Shown in pieces: positions 8,549 through 18,347 of a DNA stretch of 64,000 nt. Source of the stretch: Bacteroidales bacterium. GTDB taxonomy: Bacteria > Bacteroidota > Bacteroidia > Bacteroidales > UBA1715. The position numbers were made by a program, and so were the translations under genes. The stretch covers positions 124,001-188,000 of the forward strand of contig JAKSUA010000001.1 in the NCBI GenBank assembly GCA_024409235.1. Direction: 5' to 3'. The notes beneath the pieces are model-generated. The model saw nothing but the letters and a program-made list of their open reading frames with translations. It was not told the DNA's origin and ran no database searches. How positions within the stretch are numbered: the stretch's first letter is position 1; each line of letters starts with the position of its first letter.

Positions 8549-11500
8549 TTATCTTACAATAATTTTCCGAACTACAGTATTTCCTTCCTGAACTACTTTC
8601 AAAATATACGTACCAGCTTGTTCAATAGTAATTGTTGTATTTCCAACAAAACTACCTTTTTGAACAACTGCACCGCTTTGAGAAATCAGCACAAAGTCGT
8701 TTACGCAACTCTTACTTGTTGTGATAAGAATTTCCTCATTTCTATCAGCTGGAATTGGAGCTACAGAAATTTCTGAAAGAGAAAGATCATCTACTGCATC
8801 AAGTACAGGGGCCTTATAAACTTTTGTGGATTTATTATTAATCGCAATAACTGTATCAGCCACATAACCGCCATCATTAGATACCATCGAAGATGAATTA
8901 AGTCTCAAAGAAATATTATCACCTTTATAAATCAAAGTGTCAAAATTAATTTTTATAACATCAAGTGAAGGTGCATTGTATTCTATAGAAGATATCGGAA
9001 TAGTAACAGTGTCGTTACATGTAAGTGTCAATTCTTCTACAGAAGGCAACACATCTATGTTTGTATTGAAAGTTAACCTCAACACATCACCCTGAGTAGG
9101 AACAATTGTTTTCGTAACATAACTTGCAGGATAAACTTCCTCATCAGCAAAACGGAAATAATTGATATTATATCCTGAAGCAAGTATTTCTACTACGAAA
9201 TCATGTTCTCCTGCTGTTAATGGAATAACACGGTAAGCCTCCAGCCATTTAGAGAAGCTTTTCGTTGAAGGCAATGTTAAATGATATTTCACGCCGTCAA
9301 CCACTATATTAACTTCTCCATTACTTTCCGAAGCATAGCGTACATAAACAGTGTAATTTTTGTCTTCCGCAACATTTATCTTATAAGTATAAGAGTCTCC
9401 TGAACTAATATAACCCAAGTGTTTTCCATTTCCAAGAGAACTTGTATCCGAGCAATCTTCCACAACTGGCTGACCTAAAGAGAACCAATACTCATCTCCT
9501 TGAATTACCTCTGCAGGAATATTCACAACAGATGAGCCTTTGTCAACAAGATGATTTTCTAAAAGCTCAGAGAAACTTTCTAAAACACCGTTATGTAAAG
9601 TAACAACCTGTCCGTTATCTTTATACGATATAGTATAATCAACACCAGCCTGCAATGCAGTTTCTGTTCTCATAACAATATAACGATATGATTTCAGATA
9701 TTTTGCAGTATAATTTATAGTCTCTTCCTCAGATGAAAGATTAAAGCCAACCGCATTGTAATCCGTGTCAGGATTTAAATTCGTATTGAAGTATAAGTAG
9801 ATTGTATAGTTATCTGCAACAACCATTGAATCAATAATTGGGGCGAAATTTGCACCACCATTCAATGTAACAGAGAAATTATCTACAGCAGAGCCATCCT
9901 TTGCCAACAAATCTGTCTGATTTGAATTTGAAAGAACATTTTCCTTATACTTTAATATTCTTGCTGCTGGATACACATACAAATCATACGGATTTTCTGC
10001 AACTTTTCTCACAGAATCTATTACCACATCTTCTCCATCAGAAGTAAATTTGAAACCAGCCACATTTTCTATTGTTCCAATTTCCTTTGTAAGCGAAATG
10101 ACCGCATATCTACCAAGTTCGTCAACCTGAGTTGAAAGAATATACATTGGTGCTTCTTTCATATCATTATATACAAACACTGTATCAAACAACGCTATCG
10201 GAAGATTCGAAGCGCCGATAACATTTTTACCCTTATATGTTATAAGAATATTTTTATCTGTCGCCAAAATTGATTTTTCCAATTTCAATGTTGCAACATT
10301 TCCTTCAACAGAAACATTCGACACAGCATATTCCACATCTTCCACCGTTACAACAAATTCTTTAGCAGCCTCAGCAGCAGACACCAACGTCAACGCATCT
10401 GTAAACGCAATCGACAATTCATCTGCAGCATTATCAGTAATCTGAGCTTTCACCAATTTAGACTGAGGTGCAGCATTTAAAATAAAATGCACTGCAGAGT
10501 ATGCAGGTAAGTCATACGAGAAAGCGGAATTTTCTATTTTATCAACAGTGCCCAATTTTGTAATCACCGATCCCATTTGTCCAAATCCATAAACAACACC
10601 ATCGGTGTAAATTCCATTAGCTATATTAAATGTCGTATTTTGAACAAAATTTGTTTTATTCACCACAATAATATGCAAGTTTTCATTTTCATCAAGAGAT
10701 GCAAAACTTGACAAAGAAACTGTGTCACTCTGCATTGCATACACTGAAGTAGTTCCAAAAGCGCTTCCTTCACCATCATAATCCAAATAAAGATTATATG
10801 CAGCGATAGAGAATTTTTTAAACACATCCCATTTACAAGCAAGATATACATCCTCGCGACCGAAGACACCTAAAACATCTACCAAGCATAATCCACCAGA
10901 CCAATGATCTTCCGCATCATACTCAAATTCAGTAAATGCTATTTTTGTTCCAGGATAAAAATTATTAATAGAATTCTTTATTTTAGTAATAATAGCTTTG
11001 TTTTTAGTATCAACATTTTGTCTCCATACATAAGAATACTGTCCATCACGACCATAATATCTATATTTATTATCCCACAAAGCTCTTGGAGCCTGCAAAC
11101 GAGCCTCAATCATATCTTCGGCTATTAATTCTGCAGCACTTACATTATTATCTAAGTCAACAATTCGTTTGTGAGTTTTAGTGCCATACGACTCAGGGTA
11201 CCAATGGAATGCTATAGCATCTATCGGGCGTACACCTGTTGCCTTTTCTATACGGCAAAGTGTATCCAAATAGTAATCGACAAACCATTTATATTTACTT
11301 GTATATCCTTCACGAGTACTTAATGCCTCTATTTCACTCCATTTTTTTGCATCACCATTATCTCCATCAAATCCCCATTTGAATGCATCCGTCCAACCAA
11401 AAAACATTGGGCCATAAATTTCTGCACCAGGAGCCAACGTACGTATTACGGAAGACAAGTCAGCTGTCTTCTGAATCAATTCTTCAGGAGTTGTTTTTTC

Positions 11501-12109
11501 TGGGTGCATACGGGCATGCGTCTGATTCCACAAATATGGTTCATTGTCTATTGCGTATGCAGAGACACCACCATCACCAGCACGACCTAATTTAGTAGAT
11601 AAATAATTTATCAATTCGTCAATGTAAACAGTATCATCCGATTGATCTGGAACCAAAGAATAAGGTGCATTCTTATGGAATGAAACTTTTTTCCAACGTT
11701 CACTTGGTGCAGCCTGTTCCTCAGTAACAGCGCCACTTTTATCTGCAGCTACGTATCCAGCTGCCTGTAAAGACACAAGACTGTATTGTCCTTTACTATC
11801 AGCCGATTTTACCGCATTCAAAATTGGCAAACCAGGAGTTTTATTCTCTGTGTAATCATAAAAATTATCAGAAGTAAAATTTGCATCATTACCTCCATTT
11901 GAAGCATTGTTTTCCCAGTTGTAAGCAGAGCTTCTATTTCCTCCCCAACGAGAAACGGTTGCACCGTCATAACTTTCATTCGTACCATATATATATGGAC
12001 TAATTGTGTGTACATTTGATTTCACATCAATTGACACAGACTTTTGGGCAAAACCTACCACAGGGACCAAACTCAACGCGAAGAATAGTCCTTTTGTTAT
12101 TTTTCTCAT
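8549..12109 (-). CDS. secreted GH44 endoglucanase/xyloglucanase with CBM6-like module and type IX sorting domain
   Basis: 1186 residues. I chose the ATG at 12109 because MRKITKGLFFALSLVPVVGFAQ is a good signal peptide. The frame is open further upstream but would add 67 residues with no signal. GH44 marks are ISPYIYGTN, RWGGNRSSAYNWENNASN, AIDNEPYLW (E190, likely acid/base) and AFTEFEYDAEDHW (E394, likely nucleophile). Several Ig-like segments follow. A CBM6-like module spans about 860-990 (VEDCSDTSSLGNG, YTVYVRYAS, INYFRFAD). A C-terminal sorting domain ends VVRKIIVR. GH44 enzymes cut internal beta-1,4-glucan bonds in cellulose, mixed glucans or xyloglucan. It lies 40 bases after the small conserved gene. 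Confidence 0.93.
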   Translation of the reverse strand: MRKITKGLFFALSLVPVVGFAQKSVSIDVKSNVHTISPYIYGTNESYDGATVSRWGGNRSSAYNWENNASNGGNDANFTSDNFYDYTENKTPGLPILNAVKSADSKGQYSLVSLQAAGYVAADKSGAVTEEQAAPSERWKKVSFHKNAPYSLVPDQSDDTVYIDELINYLSTKLGRAGDGGVSAYAIDNEPYLWNQTHARMHPEKTTPEELIQKTADLSSVIRTLAPGAEIYGPMFFGWTDAFKWGFDGDNGDAKKWSEIEALSTREGYTSKYKWFVDYYLDTLCRIEKATGVRPIDAIAFHWYPESYGTKTHKRIVDLDNNVSAAELIAEDMIEARLQAPRALWDNKYRYYGRDGQYSYVWRQNVDTKNKAIITKIKNSINNFYPGTKIAFTEFEYDAEDHWSGGLCLVDVLGVFGREDVYLACKWDVFKKFSIAAYNLYLDYDGEGSAFGTTSVYAMQSDTVSLSSFASLDENENLHIIVVNKTNFVQNTTFNIANGIYTDGVVYGFGQMGSVITKLGTVDKIENSAFSYDLPAYSAVHFILNAAPQSKLVKAQITDNAADELSIAFTDALTLVSAAEAAKEFVVTVEDVEYAVSNVSVEGNVATLKLEKSILATDKNILITYKGKNVIGASNLPIALFDTVFVYNDMKEAPMYILSTQVDELGRYAVISLTKEIGTIENVAGFKFTSDGEDVVIDSVRKVAENPYDLYVYPAARILKYKENVLSNSNQTDLLAKDGSAVDNFSVTLNGGANFAPIIDSMVVADNYTIYLYFNTNLNPDTDYNAVGFNLSSEEETINYTAKYLKSYRYIVMRTETALQAGVDYTISYKDNGQVVTLHNGVLESFSELLENHLVDKGSSVVNIPAEVIQGDEYWFSLGQPVVEDCSDTSSLGNGKHLGYISSGDSYTYKINVAEDKNYTVYVRYASESNGEVNIVVDGVKYHLTLPSTKSFSKWLEAYRVIPLTAGEHDFVVEILASGYNINYFRFADEEVYPASYVTKTIVPTQGDVLRLTFNTNIDVLPSVEELTLTCNDTVTIPISSIEYNAPSLDVIKINFDTLIYKGDNISLRLNSSSMVSNDGGYVADTVIAINNKSTKVYKAPVLDAVDDLSLSEISVAPIPADRNEEILITTSKSCVNDFVLISQSGAVVQKGSFVGNTTITIEQAGTYILKVVQEGNTVVRKIIVR

Positions 12110-12149
12110 ATTACACAGATTTTGTCCTTTACGGACGATTAATAAATGA

Positions 12150-12356
12150 TTATCCTTTGTCAGACTTGAACGGACTATTTGTTGTAATAGTACCATCTGC
12201 AAGTTCATAGTATATTTTTCCGTCAACGGAATATACAAGAGGAATACCTTTTTTACGGTTTTCATCCTGAGCTTTTCTAACAGCTTGATTGCCAATAGAT
12301 TCAATCTCAAAACCTTTCAAGTACAAATTTAAGTCAGAAAATTTTTTTACTTCCAT
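12150..12356 (-). CDS. small conserved protein, function unknown
   Basis: 68 residues from the ATG at 12356; a TTG six codons upstream is less likely. The core is IGNQAVRKAQDENRKKGIPLVYSVDGKIYYELADGTIT. A polar helix is followed by a short beta-hairpin with VYSxDGxIYYELxDGxIT. Similar short proteins occur widely in Bacteroidota and Cyanobacteria, often near toxin genes. That association is from memory, and the zeta-like kinase here is two genes upstream rather than adjacent. It has its own candidate -7 box, and GH44 follows 40 bases downstream. Confidence 0.65.
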   Translation of the reverse strand: MEVKKFSDLNLYLKGFEIESIGNQAVRKAQDENRKKGIPLVYSVDGKIYYELADGTITTNSPFKSDKG

Positions 12357-12426
12357 ACCAAGCTTTTTTAACAACTTAGATTTTAGTCTATCAACTATTT
12401 TTAAAATTCCCTACTTTAGACCGACG

Positions 12427-12434
12427 CAAATATA
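12427..12434 (-). promoter_or_regulatory. candidate -7 promoter box for the small gene and GH44
   Basis: TATATTTG on the minus strand matches TAnnTTTG, about 70 bases before the ATG at 12356. A TTTG at 12449-12446 is closer than the usual spacing, so only the -7 element is well supported. It implies the small gene, GH44 and the 368-residue gene can be transcribed apart from the zeta-like gene. Confidence 0.4.
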
Positions 12435-12469
12435 TTATTTTTTTTCAAATTGTATCAATTAACACAAAA

Positions 12470-12742
12470 TTATTGATTCTTCTCCGAATTATTGTTCTTT
12501 TCAAGAACCTTCTTAAGAGCTGTTGCTAACTGATCTGGGCAAGAAGTTGACTTCATTCCGCAATGAATACCTTCCAGTCTTTTCACGACATCCTCAACCT
12601 TCATTCCCTCTACCAAACTACTAATACCTTGAAGATTACCTTGACAACCACCATAAAAAACTACATTTTTCAATATATTATTGTCAATCTCGAATTCTAT
12701 CTGCTGGCTACAAGTTCCTGTTGTTTTGTACCTATACTTCAT
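12470..12742 (-). CDS. TSCPD domain protein, TIGR03905 type
   Basis: 90 residues. It begins MKYRYKTTGTCSQQIEFEID, followed by NVVFYGGCQGNLQGI, then GIHCGMKSTSCPDQLA, where the last segment contains the TSCPD motif that names the family. Four cysteines (GTCS, GGCQG, IHCG, TSCPD) suggest metal binding. The same domain occurs at the C-terminus of some vitamin B12-dependent ribonucleotide reductases. The role of the stand-alone form is unknown. It starts 4 bases after the zeta-like gene's stop, which suggests co-transcription. Confidence 0.85.
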   Translation of the reverse strand: MKYRYKTTGTCSQQIEFEIDNNILKNVVFYGGCQGNLQGISSLVEGMKVEDVVKRLEGIHCGMKSTSCPDQLATALKKVLEKNNNSEKNQ

Positions 12743-12746
12743 ATTG

Positions 12747-13319
12747 TTAAAATTTACTCATGAATTTGTAGAAATAGTCTTTATTCTCTATAGAAAACTG
12801 ATTTCTCATACCTAAGGCAATTGGAATAAATTTATTTTCCGAATTATACACTAAATACCAATTGTCTGCTTCATTTTTATAATTATTCCAGAAATTCTCT
12901 TTACTTCTATAATAACGGCGGATCACATCGCAGTCTGGCACATAATGTCCTCCTTTAAGCACTCGCTCCTTGATTCTTTCAATACAAACTTCAGGAGAAT
13001 ACAAAAAGACATACACCAACGTAACAACATACCCTTCCTTATGGAAACTTTCCATCATTTTCTTTAGGTACATACCCGCCAAAGTGCTTTCAATTAAAAC
13101 ACTTTCACCTCGTTTCTTATATTCCTCCAAACGTCTAAAAAAGATTTTTCCTGCATGCATACTTGCCTCTCCCATATATTCGGGATTAACTTGTTTTGCG
13201 ATTGCATCGGCGTTTAAACATTCCATAGGATGTAACTCCACGTAACTTTGCGTGAATGTTGTTTTCCCGGAACCATTTGGTCCACCGATTATTACCAACT
13301 CTTTTTGCTTCTCCGCCAT
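12747..13319 (-). CDS. zeta-toxin-like P-loop kinase
   Basis: 190 residues. Walker A is GGPNGSGKTTFTQSY at residues 12-26. Next come NADAIAKQVNPEY, then ESTLAGMYLKKMM, and a lid region IERIKERVLKGGHYVPDCDVIRRYYRS. This architecture is that of stand-alone zeta-toxin-family kinases found in many Bacteroidota genomes. Classical zeta toxins phosphorylate UDP-N-acetylglucosamine, but for chromosomal homologues the substrate is usually unknown. No epsilon-type antitoxin is visible beside it. It may be a toxin or an ordinary small-molecule kinase. Confidence 0.8.
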   Translation of the reverse strand: MAEKQKELVIIGGPNGSGKTTFTQSYVELHPMECLNADAIAKQVNPEYMGEASMHAGKIFFRRLEEYKKRGESVLIESTLAGMYLKKMMESFHKEGYVVTLVYVFLYSPEVCIERIKERVLKGGHYVPDCDVIRRYYRSKENFWNNYKNEADNWYLVYNSENKFIPIALGMRNQFSIENKDYFYKFMSKF

Positions 13320-13338
13320 AAACCTTCTTTAAACAAAT

Positions 13339-13364
13339 AGAGACGTCCTTTTTTGAACGTCTCT
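13339..13364 (-). terminator. hairpin after folD
   Basis: Arms AGAGACGT / ACGTCTCT with a ten-base AT-rich loop, followed on the minus strand by ATTTGTTT. It lies between the folD stop (13413) and the zeta-like start (13319), so it probably ends folD transcription. Confidence 0.65.
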
Positions 13365-13412
13365 ACAAATTTATATAAAATTTTTCACGAAAACTATAGG
13401 TAATCGCAACAG

Positions 13413-14285
13413 CTATGCTTTTTTACCTCTTGCAGCCTGCAATGTGTTTATCATTAACGAGCAGATTGTCATTGGACCAACGCCGCCAGGAACAGGAGTA
13501 ATGTAACTACATTTTGGAGAAACTTCGTCAAACAAAACATCGCCACATAGACGCCATCCGCGTTCACGAGTAGCATCTGTGACACGTGTTGTTCCCACGT
13601 CGATAACAACAGCACCTTCTTTCACCATATTTGCCTTAACAAATCCTGGAGCTCCAAGTGCTGCAATTAGAATATCTGCAGAAGCACAAATTTCTTCCAA
13701 ATTCTTTGTACGGCTGTGGCAAAGTGTAACTGTACAGTCCCATCCTTTTTGACCTAACAATACGCTCATTGGTTTACCAACGATATTACTACGACCAATT
13801 ACAACACAGTGTTTACCTGCAGTTTCGATATTGTAGAATTTCAAAAGTTCAAGGATTCCCGCTGGAGTTGCAGACTTAAAGCAAGGAAGACCAATCATCA
13901 TTTTTCCCACATTCATTGGGTGGAAACCATCAACGTCCTTAGTAGGATCAATTGCTTCAATAACTTTTTGAGAATCAATATGTTTTGGTAATGGTAATTG
14001 TACAATAAATCCATCAATATCGTCATCGTTATTGAATTCTTCCACTGTTTTCAATAAAGTTTCTTCCGTAATATTTTCGTCGAAAGTCTTTAATGTTGAT
14101 GTAAAACCACATTGTTCACACGATTTCACCTTGTTGTTTACATACGTAACGCTACCACCATCGTTACCGACAAGAATTGCAGCCAAGTGAGGAACTTTCT
14201 CTCCTCTTGCTTTTATTGCCTCAACTTCCTTAGCGATATTTTGTTTAATTGATTCGCTAACTTTTTTACCGTCTATTAATTCCAT
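13413..14285 (-). CDS. folD: bifunctional methylenetetrahydrofolate dehydrogenase / methenyltetrahydrofolate cyclohydrolase
   Basis: 290 residues, the usual length. FolD interconverts 5,10-methylene-THF and 10-formyl-THF in the cytosol, linking one-carbon units to purine and formyl-methionine synthesis. Visible marks are [15 protein letters not shown] with the catalytic Lys of the YxxxK motif, [24 protein letters not shown], the dinucleotide site [12 protein letters not shown] and the C-terminal [10 protein letters not shown]. It lies between hairpins on both sides and looks monocistronic. MetH, about 7 kb away, uses the same folate pool. Confidence 0.97.
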   Translation of the reverse strand: MELIDGKKVSESIKQNIAKEVEAIKARGEKVPHLAAILVGNDGGSVTYVNNKVKSCEQCGFTSTLKTFDENITEETLLKTVEEFNNDDDIDGFIVQLPLPKHIDSQKVIEAIDPTKDVDGFHPMNVGKMMIGLPCFKSATPAGILELLKFYNIETAGKHCVVIGRSNIVGKPMSVLLGQKGWDCTVTLCHSRTKNLEEICASADILIAALGAPGFVKANMVKEGAVVIDVGTTRVTDATRERGWRLCGDVLFDEVSPKCSYITPVPGGVGPMTICSLMINTLQAARGKKA

Positions 14286-14313
14286 ATATAGTTTCTATTA
14301 TTTTCAATCAAAA

Positions 14314-14338
14314 AGGGGTAGATTAAAAACCTACCCCT
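14314..14338 (-). terminator. rho-independent terminator of ffh
   Basis: Arms AGGGGTAG / CTACCCCT with a nine-base loop, followed by a T5 run on the minus strand, 17 bases past the ffh stop. Confidence 0.85.
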
Positions 14339-14354
14339 ATTATCCATACGGATT

Positions 14355-15686
14355 CTATCTCATATTTTGCATCATATTCTGCATCATTCTTCCACCTTTG
14401 GCGCCAGTAATCATTTTCATCATCTTTTTCGTTTCGTCGAATTGTTTGATAAGTTTGTTTACGTCCTGAATGGAAGTACCGCTACCCAACGCGATTCTCT
14501 TACGGCGAGAACCATTCAAAATAATTGGATTTGCGCGTTCTTCTGGTGTCATTGAACGAATAATCGCCTCAATACCTTTGAATGCATTGTCATCAATGTC
14601 AACATTTTTCAATGCTTTACCCATGCCTGGAATCATCGAAGCAAGGTCTTTCAAGTTACCCATCTTCTTAATTTGTTGGATTTGAGCAAGAAAATCTTCG
14701 AAATTGAATTGATTCTTAGAAATCTTCTTTTGAAGTTTCTTAGCCTCTTCTTCGTCGTATTGTTCTTGTGCACGTTCTACCAACGAAACGATATCACCCA
14801 TGCCCAAGATACGGTCGGCCATACGTTCAGGATAGAAAATATCAATTGCTTCAAGTTTTTCGCCAGTACCAACGAATTTTATAGGTTTATTTACTACCGA
14901 GCGAATAGAAAGAGCCGCACCACCACGAGTATCACCGTCAAGTTTTGTAAGAACAACGCCATCGAAGTCCAATCTATCGTTGAATTCCTTTGCCGTATTT
15001 ACCGCATCCTGACCAGTCATTGAGTCAACAACGAACAAGATTTCTTGAGGATCAATAGCATTTTTGATGTTTGTGATTTCGTTCATCATTGCCTCATCAA
15101 CAGCCAAACGACCGGCAGTATCGACTATCACAATATCTTGACCATTTTGTCTTGCCTGACGAATTGCAGCCTGTGCTATGTCAACTGGATTACTGCTTGA
15201 CAAGTCCGCATATACAGGAACGCCGATTTGTTCTCCAAGAACCTGCAACTGGTTGATTGCAGCAGGACGATACACGTCACACGCAACCAAAAGAGGATGA
15301 CGACCTTGTTTAGTTTTAAGCATATTTGCCAATTTACCCGACATCGTTGTCTTACCAGAACCTTGAAGACCCGACATCAAAATAATGGCAGGATTTCCCT
15401 TTATGTTAATGTCAGTTTTTTGTCCGCCCATCAATGCAGTCAACTCATCGTGAACGATTTTCGTCATCATTTCACCTGGTTTAACTGCAAGCAACACATT
15501 TTGACCAAGGGCTTTTTGCTTTACATCTTCGGTAAATTGTTTTGCAATTTTATAGTTAACATCGGCATCAAGCAACGCACGACGAACATCTTTCAATGTT
15601 TCTGCAACATTGATTTCCGTAATTTTTCCCTGTCCTTTTAAGAGTTTGAACGACTTCTCCAATCGTTCCGATAAGTTCTCAAACAT
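14355..15686 (-). CDS. ffh: signal recognition particle GTPase Ffh (SRP54)
   Basis: 443 residues from the ATG at 15686 (MFENLSERLEKSF, a typical Ffh start); the open frame extends 17 codons further without family similarity. Ffh binds 4.5S RNA and signal sequences and delivers ribosomes to FtsY at the inner membrane. Order of parts: N helical domain, P-loop GLQGSGKTT, DTAGR, TKLDGDTRGGAALS, then the methionine-rich M domain ending MMKMITGAKGGRMMQNM. A good promoter lies just upstream, and divergent transcription toward the polyprenyl synthase gene begins at 15810. Confidence 0.97.
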   Translation of the reverse strand: MFENLSERLEKSFKLLKGQGKITEINVAETLKDVRRALLDADVNYKIAKQFTEDVKQKALGQNVLLAVKPGEMMTKIVHDELTALMGGQKTDINIKGNPAIILMSGLQGSGKTTMSGKLANMLKTKQGRHPLLVACDVYRPAAINQLQVLGEQIGVPVYADLSSSNPVDIAQAAIRQARQNGQDIVIVDTAGRLAVDEAMMNEITNIKNAIDPQEILFVVDSMTGQDAVNTAKEFNDRLDFDGVVLTKLDGDTRGGAALSIRSVVNKPIKFVGTGEKLEAIDIFYPERMADRILGMGDIVSLVERAQEQYDEEEAKKLQKKISKNQFNFEDFLAQIQQIKKMGNLKDLASMIPGMGKALKNVDIDDNAFKGIEAIIRSMTPEERANPIILNGSRRKRIALGSGTSIQDVNKLIKQFDETKKMMKMITGAKGGRMMQNMMQNMR

Positions 15687-15710
15687 CACAAATACTATTT
15701 CAAATCGTTG

Positions 15711-15738
15711 CAAATATAATGATTTAAATGAAAACAAA
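15711..15738 (-). promoter_or_regulatory. promoter of ffh
   Basis: On the minus strand TTTG (15738-15735), 16 bases, then TATATTTG (15718-15711), close to the Bacteroidota consensus. It is 25 bases before the ffh ATG, which supports the start chosen at 15686. Confidence 0.6.
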
Positions 15739-15782
15739 TTGAGTATAATATCTTTAGAATTTCAGTTTATAAATTAAAACTG

Positions 15783-15790
15783 TATCTTTG
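15783..15790 (+). promoter_or_regulatory. -7 box for the polyprenyl synthase operon
   Basis: TATCTTTG matches TAnnTTTG 20 bases before the ATG at 15810. No clear TTTG is seen at -33. Confidence 0.45.
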
Positions 15791-15809
15791 ACACATTGAA
15801 TCTAACAAA

Positions 15810-16784
15810 ATGGCAGAATACATTTTCCCTCAAATAATTAAAGAGGATATTCAGAAATTCGACGAGATGTTTGAGCCGAACATTTTGTCAAAAACGAATT
15901 TATTGAATACAATTTCCAAATATGTTTTTGGAAATAAAGGAAAACAAATACGTCCAGCGCTTACTTTTTTATCTGCTCGACTAATTGGCGATGTAACAGA
16001 TTCCACCTTCTCGGCCGCATATATGGTAGAATTACTGCACAATGCGACTCTCATCCATGACGATGTTGTTGACGATTCTGAGACAAGACGTAATCTACTG
16101 TCAGTCAAAGCAAAATGGAAAAACAAAGTTGCTGTTCTTGCTGGAGATTACTATTTAGCAAAAGGTCTTTTGTTCGCCATAGAAAAAAATGAAATCAAGG
16201 CATTAGAGATAATGTCGCAAGGAGTAAAAAAGATGAGCGAAGGCGAGTTGATGCAGATTGAACACGCCAAATCATTAGAAAACACGGAGAACACTTATTA
16301 CGAAATCATAAAGGCAAAAACTGCAGCCTTATTTGTTGTTTCTATGGTTACAGGAGCTTATTCTACAAGAAAAGCAACTGAAGACGACATTAAGAAAATT
16401 GAACGAATCGCCGAACTTTTGGGATTAGCTTTCCAGATTCGCGATGATGTTTTAGATTTTTCAAGAGCTTCTGTTTTAGGGAAGAAAACATTAAACGACT
16501 TACAAGAGAAAAAACAAACTCTACCATTACTTTACGCATTATCTAAAGTTTCTTTTATAGAACGAGAAAAAGTTCTTTTTAAGCTAGAACACCACAATAA
16601 CAAGCAAAAAAAATTAGAAGAACTTGCAGAATTTGTCCGATTTAAAGGTGGAATTGAATATGCCACACAAAAACAAATTGATTTCTGCAATGAAGCTAAG
16701 ACTCTTTGTTGTTCTTTCGCCGAATCAGAAGCAAGAAATGCACTTTGTGGCTTAATTGATTTTATTGCCTTAGAGCAAAAATAA
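15810..16784 (+). CDS. trans-polyprenyl diphosphate synthase (octaprenyl/heptaprenyl type)
   Basis: 324 residues. Joins isopentenyl diphosphate to an allylic primer to make the long chain of respiratory quinones. Motifs: [11 protein letters not shown], the first Asp-rich motif LIHDDVVDD followed by [21 protein letters not shown], and the second Asp-rich motif [10 protein letters not shown]. The residues before the first motif ([17 protein letters not shown]) have small Ala/Asn residues rather than bulky aromatics, as in long-chain synthases. It heads a plus-strand run with the LolD-type, M23, dxr and rseP genes. Dxr supplies its substrate pathway. Confidence 0.92.
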   Translation: MAEYIFPQIIKEDIQKFDEMFEPNILSKTNLLNTISKYVFGNKGKQIRPALTFLSARLIGDVTDSTFSAAYMVELLHNATLIHDDVVDDSETRRNLLSVKAKWKNKVAVLAGDYYLAKGLLFAIEKNEIKALEIMSQGVKKMSEGELMQIEHAKSLENTENTYYEIIKAKTAALFVVSMVTGAYSTRKATEDDIKKIERIAELLGLAFQIRDDVLDFSRASVLGKKTLNDLQEKKQTLPLLYALSKVSFIEREKVLFKLEHHNNKQKKLEELAEFVRFKGGIEYATQKQIDFCNEAKTLCCSFAESEARNALCGLIDFIALEQK

Positions 16785-16812
16785 ATTTCAAGAAAATGAT
16801 TTTCTTTGCAAT

Positions 16813-17475
16813 ATGATTATAGAAGCACGAAACATACAAAAAAACTTCGGAAATCTTCCTGTACTAAAAGGAATAGATTTGGATGTGAATAATGGGGAGA
16901 TTGTTTCTATTGTAGGGAAAAGTGGTGCCGGAAAAACTACTTTGCTTCAGATATTAGGAACTCTAATGAACGCTGACGAAGGAAGTGTTACGATATTGGG
17001 AACTAATATCAGCAAACTAAAAGAGAAAAAACTTGCTGCATTTAGAAATGAGAATATTGGCTTCGTATTTCAATTTCATCAATTACTTCCTGAATTTAGT
17101 GCATTGGAAAATGTTTGTCTGCCGGCATTAATTCAGGGAAAATCCCTAAAACAGTGCGAAGACAGAGCTAAAGAATTATTAGATTTTTTAAATCTCTCTG
17201 AAAGATTAACGCACAAGCCTTCAGAACTTTCTGGAGGAGAGCAACAACGAGTTGCAGTTGCCAGAGCAATCATGAATAATCCTGCTGTTGTATTTGCAGA
17301 TGAACCCTCCGGAAATCTTGATTCTCACAACAAAGCAGAATTGCATGAGTTAATTCTTCGGCTTCGGGACACTTTTCATCAAACATTTGTTATTGTTACA
17401 CATGACGATAATCTTGCAGCAATTTCAGATAAAGTCATAAAAATGGAAGACGGAAAAATTATTGAAAATGAGTAG
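16813..17475 (+). CDS. LolD/MacB-type ABC transporter ATP-binding protein
   Basis: 220 residues. Walker [14 protein letters not shown]-loop [18 protein letters not shown], signature [14 protein letters not shown], Walker [14 protein letters not shown]-loop VTHD. The combination GNLD and [16 protein letters not shown] is typical of LolD, the ATPase of the lipoprotein-release complex. No permease gene is adjacent, so the partner is elsewhere. Its end overlaps the start of the M23 peptidase gene by 8 bases. Confidence 0.85.
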   Translation: MIIEARNIQKNFGNLPVLKGIDLDVNNGEIVSIVGKSGAGKTTLLQILGTLMNADEGSVTILGTNISKLKEKKLAAFRNENIGFVFQFHQLLPEFSALENVCLPALIQGKSLKQCEDRAKELLDFLNLSERLTHKPSELSGGEQQRVAVARAIMNNPAVVFADEPSGNLDSHNKAELHELILRLRDTFHQTFVIVTHDDNLAAISDKVIKMEDGKIIENE

Positions 17476-18346
17476 AAAAGCAGAAAAAAGAGCAAAAAGA
17501 CAGCGTACAAAGCTGCACAGAAAATATAATCTATCGATTATTGACGAAAAAACATTTGCTACCGTTTTTTCTTTCCGTTTGTCAATAATGAATGTATTTA
17601 CCGTTGTTTCTGCACTTTCTATAATTCTCATTATTATAGTTTACTTAGTAATAGCTTATACGCCAATTAAAGAATATATCATTCCTAACTACCCTGAACG
17701 GGAAGAACGCGAAAAACTCGAACACAACGCAGAAGTTCTTGATTCCCTTGAATATCAAATGAAACTTTACACTCAGAAAATGCAGATTCTGCAAACCATT
17801 TTGCAAGGCGATGATCCCTCTGAATACAACAATATAGATTCATTGGTTGTGGTTTCAACAGAACATTATGCCAATTTAAACTTCGATTTATCTCCTGCCG
17901 ACTCTATGTTACGCATGGAAATTCAGGAAAATGAAGCTCTTAACGTAAATTTCAGAGCAAACACAGCTGGTGTGCGCATTGAGAACATGTTTTTTTATCC
18001 TCCAATAAATGGAATTGTTTCTAGCAATTTCAATAACGGACACTATGGAACTGATGTTGTTGCGGCAGAAAACAGTATTATCCATGCGGTTTTAGACGGA
18101 ACCGTTATTTTAGATACATGGACTGTTGAAACAGGTTACACAATTATGATACAGCATAGTAACGATTTCATTTCCGTATATAAACACAACTCTAAACTTC
18201 TTAAGAAAACAGGTGAGCACGTTATAGCAGGAGAAGGCATCGCATTACTAGGAAACACAGGAAACTTAACACTCGGCCCACATCTACACTTTGAATTGTG
18301 GCACGAAGGTAAGCCTGTCAATTCAGAGAATTATATAGTATATTAA
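17468..18346 (+). CDS. membrane-anchored M23 family metallopeptidase
   Basis: 292 residues from the ATG at 17468 ([20 protein letters not shown]). A basic cytoplasmic tail is followed by one transmembrane segment at about 41-63 ([20 protein letters not shown]), a periplasmic coiled-coil region, and a C-terminal LytM/M23 domain. Zinc ligands are visible: HYGTD (H and D) and LHFEL preceded by H (the HxH pair in GPHLHFELW). It could cleave peptidoglycan cross-links or, like other envelope M23 proteins, regulate amidases. It overlaps the LolD-type gene and is followed one base later by dxr. Confidence 0.88.
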   Translation: MSRKAEKRAKRQRTKLHRKYNLSIIDEKTFATVFSFRLSIMNVFTVVSALSIILIIIVYLVIAYTPIKEYIIPNYPEREEREKLEHNAEVLDSLEYQMKLYTQKMQILQTILQGDDPSEYNNIDSLVVVSTEHYANLNFDLSPADSMLRMEIQENEALNVNFRANTAGVRIENMFFYPPINGIVSSNFNNGHYGTDVVAAENSIIHAVLDGTVILDTWTVETGYTIMIQHSNDFISVYKHNSKLLKKTGEHVIAGEGIALLGNTGNLTLGPHLHFELWHEGKPVNSENYIVY

Positions 18347-18347
18347 G

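Noticed and set aside
12110..12310. Longer start of the GH44 protein giving 1253 residues.
   Set aside because: The extension lacks a signal peptide and covers most of the small 68-residue gene in another frame, whereas the ATG at 12109 gives a clean signal peptide.
15228..15641. 137-codon plus-strand frame over ffh.
   Set aside because: It is antisense to a conserved gene and its product has no recognisable features.
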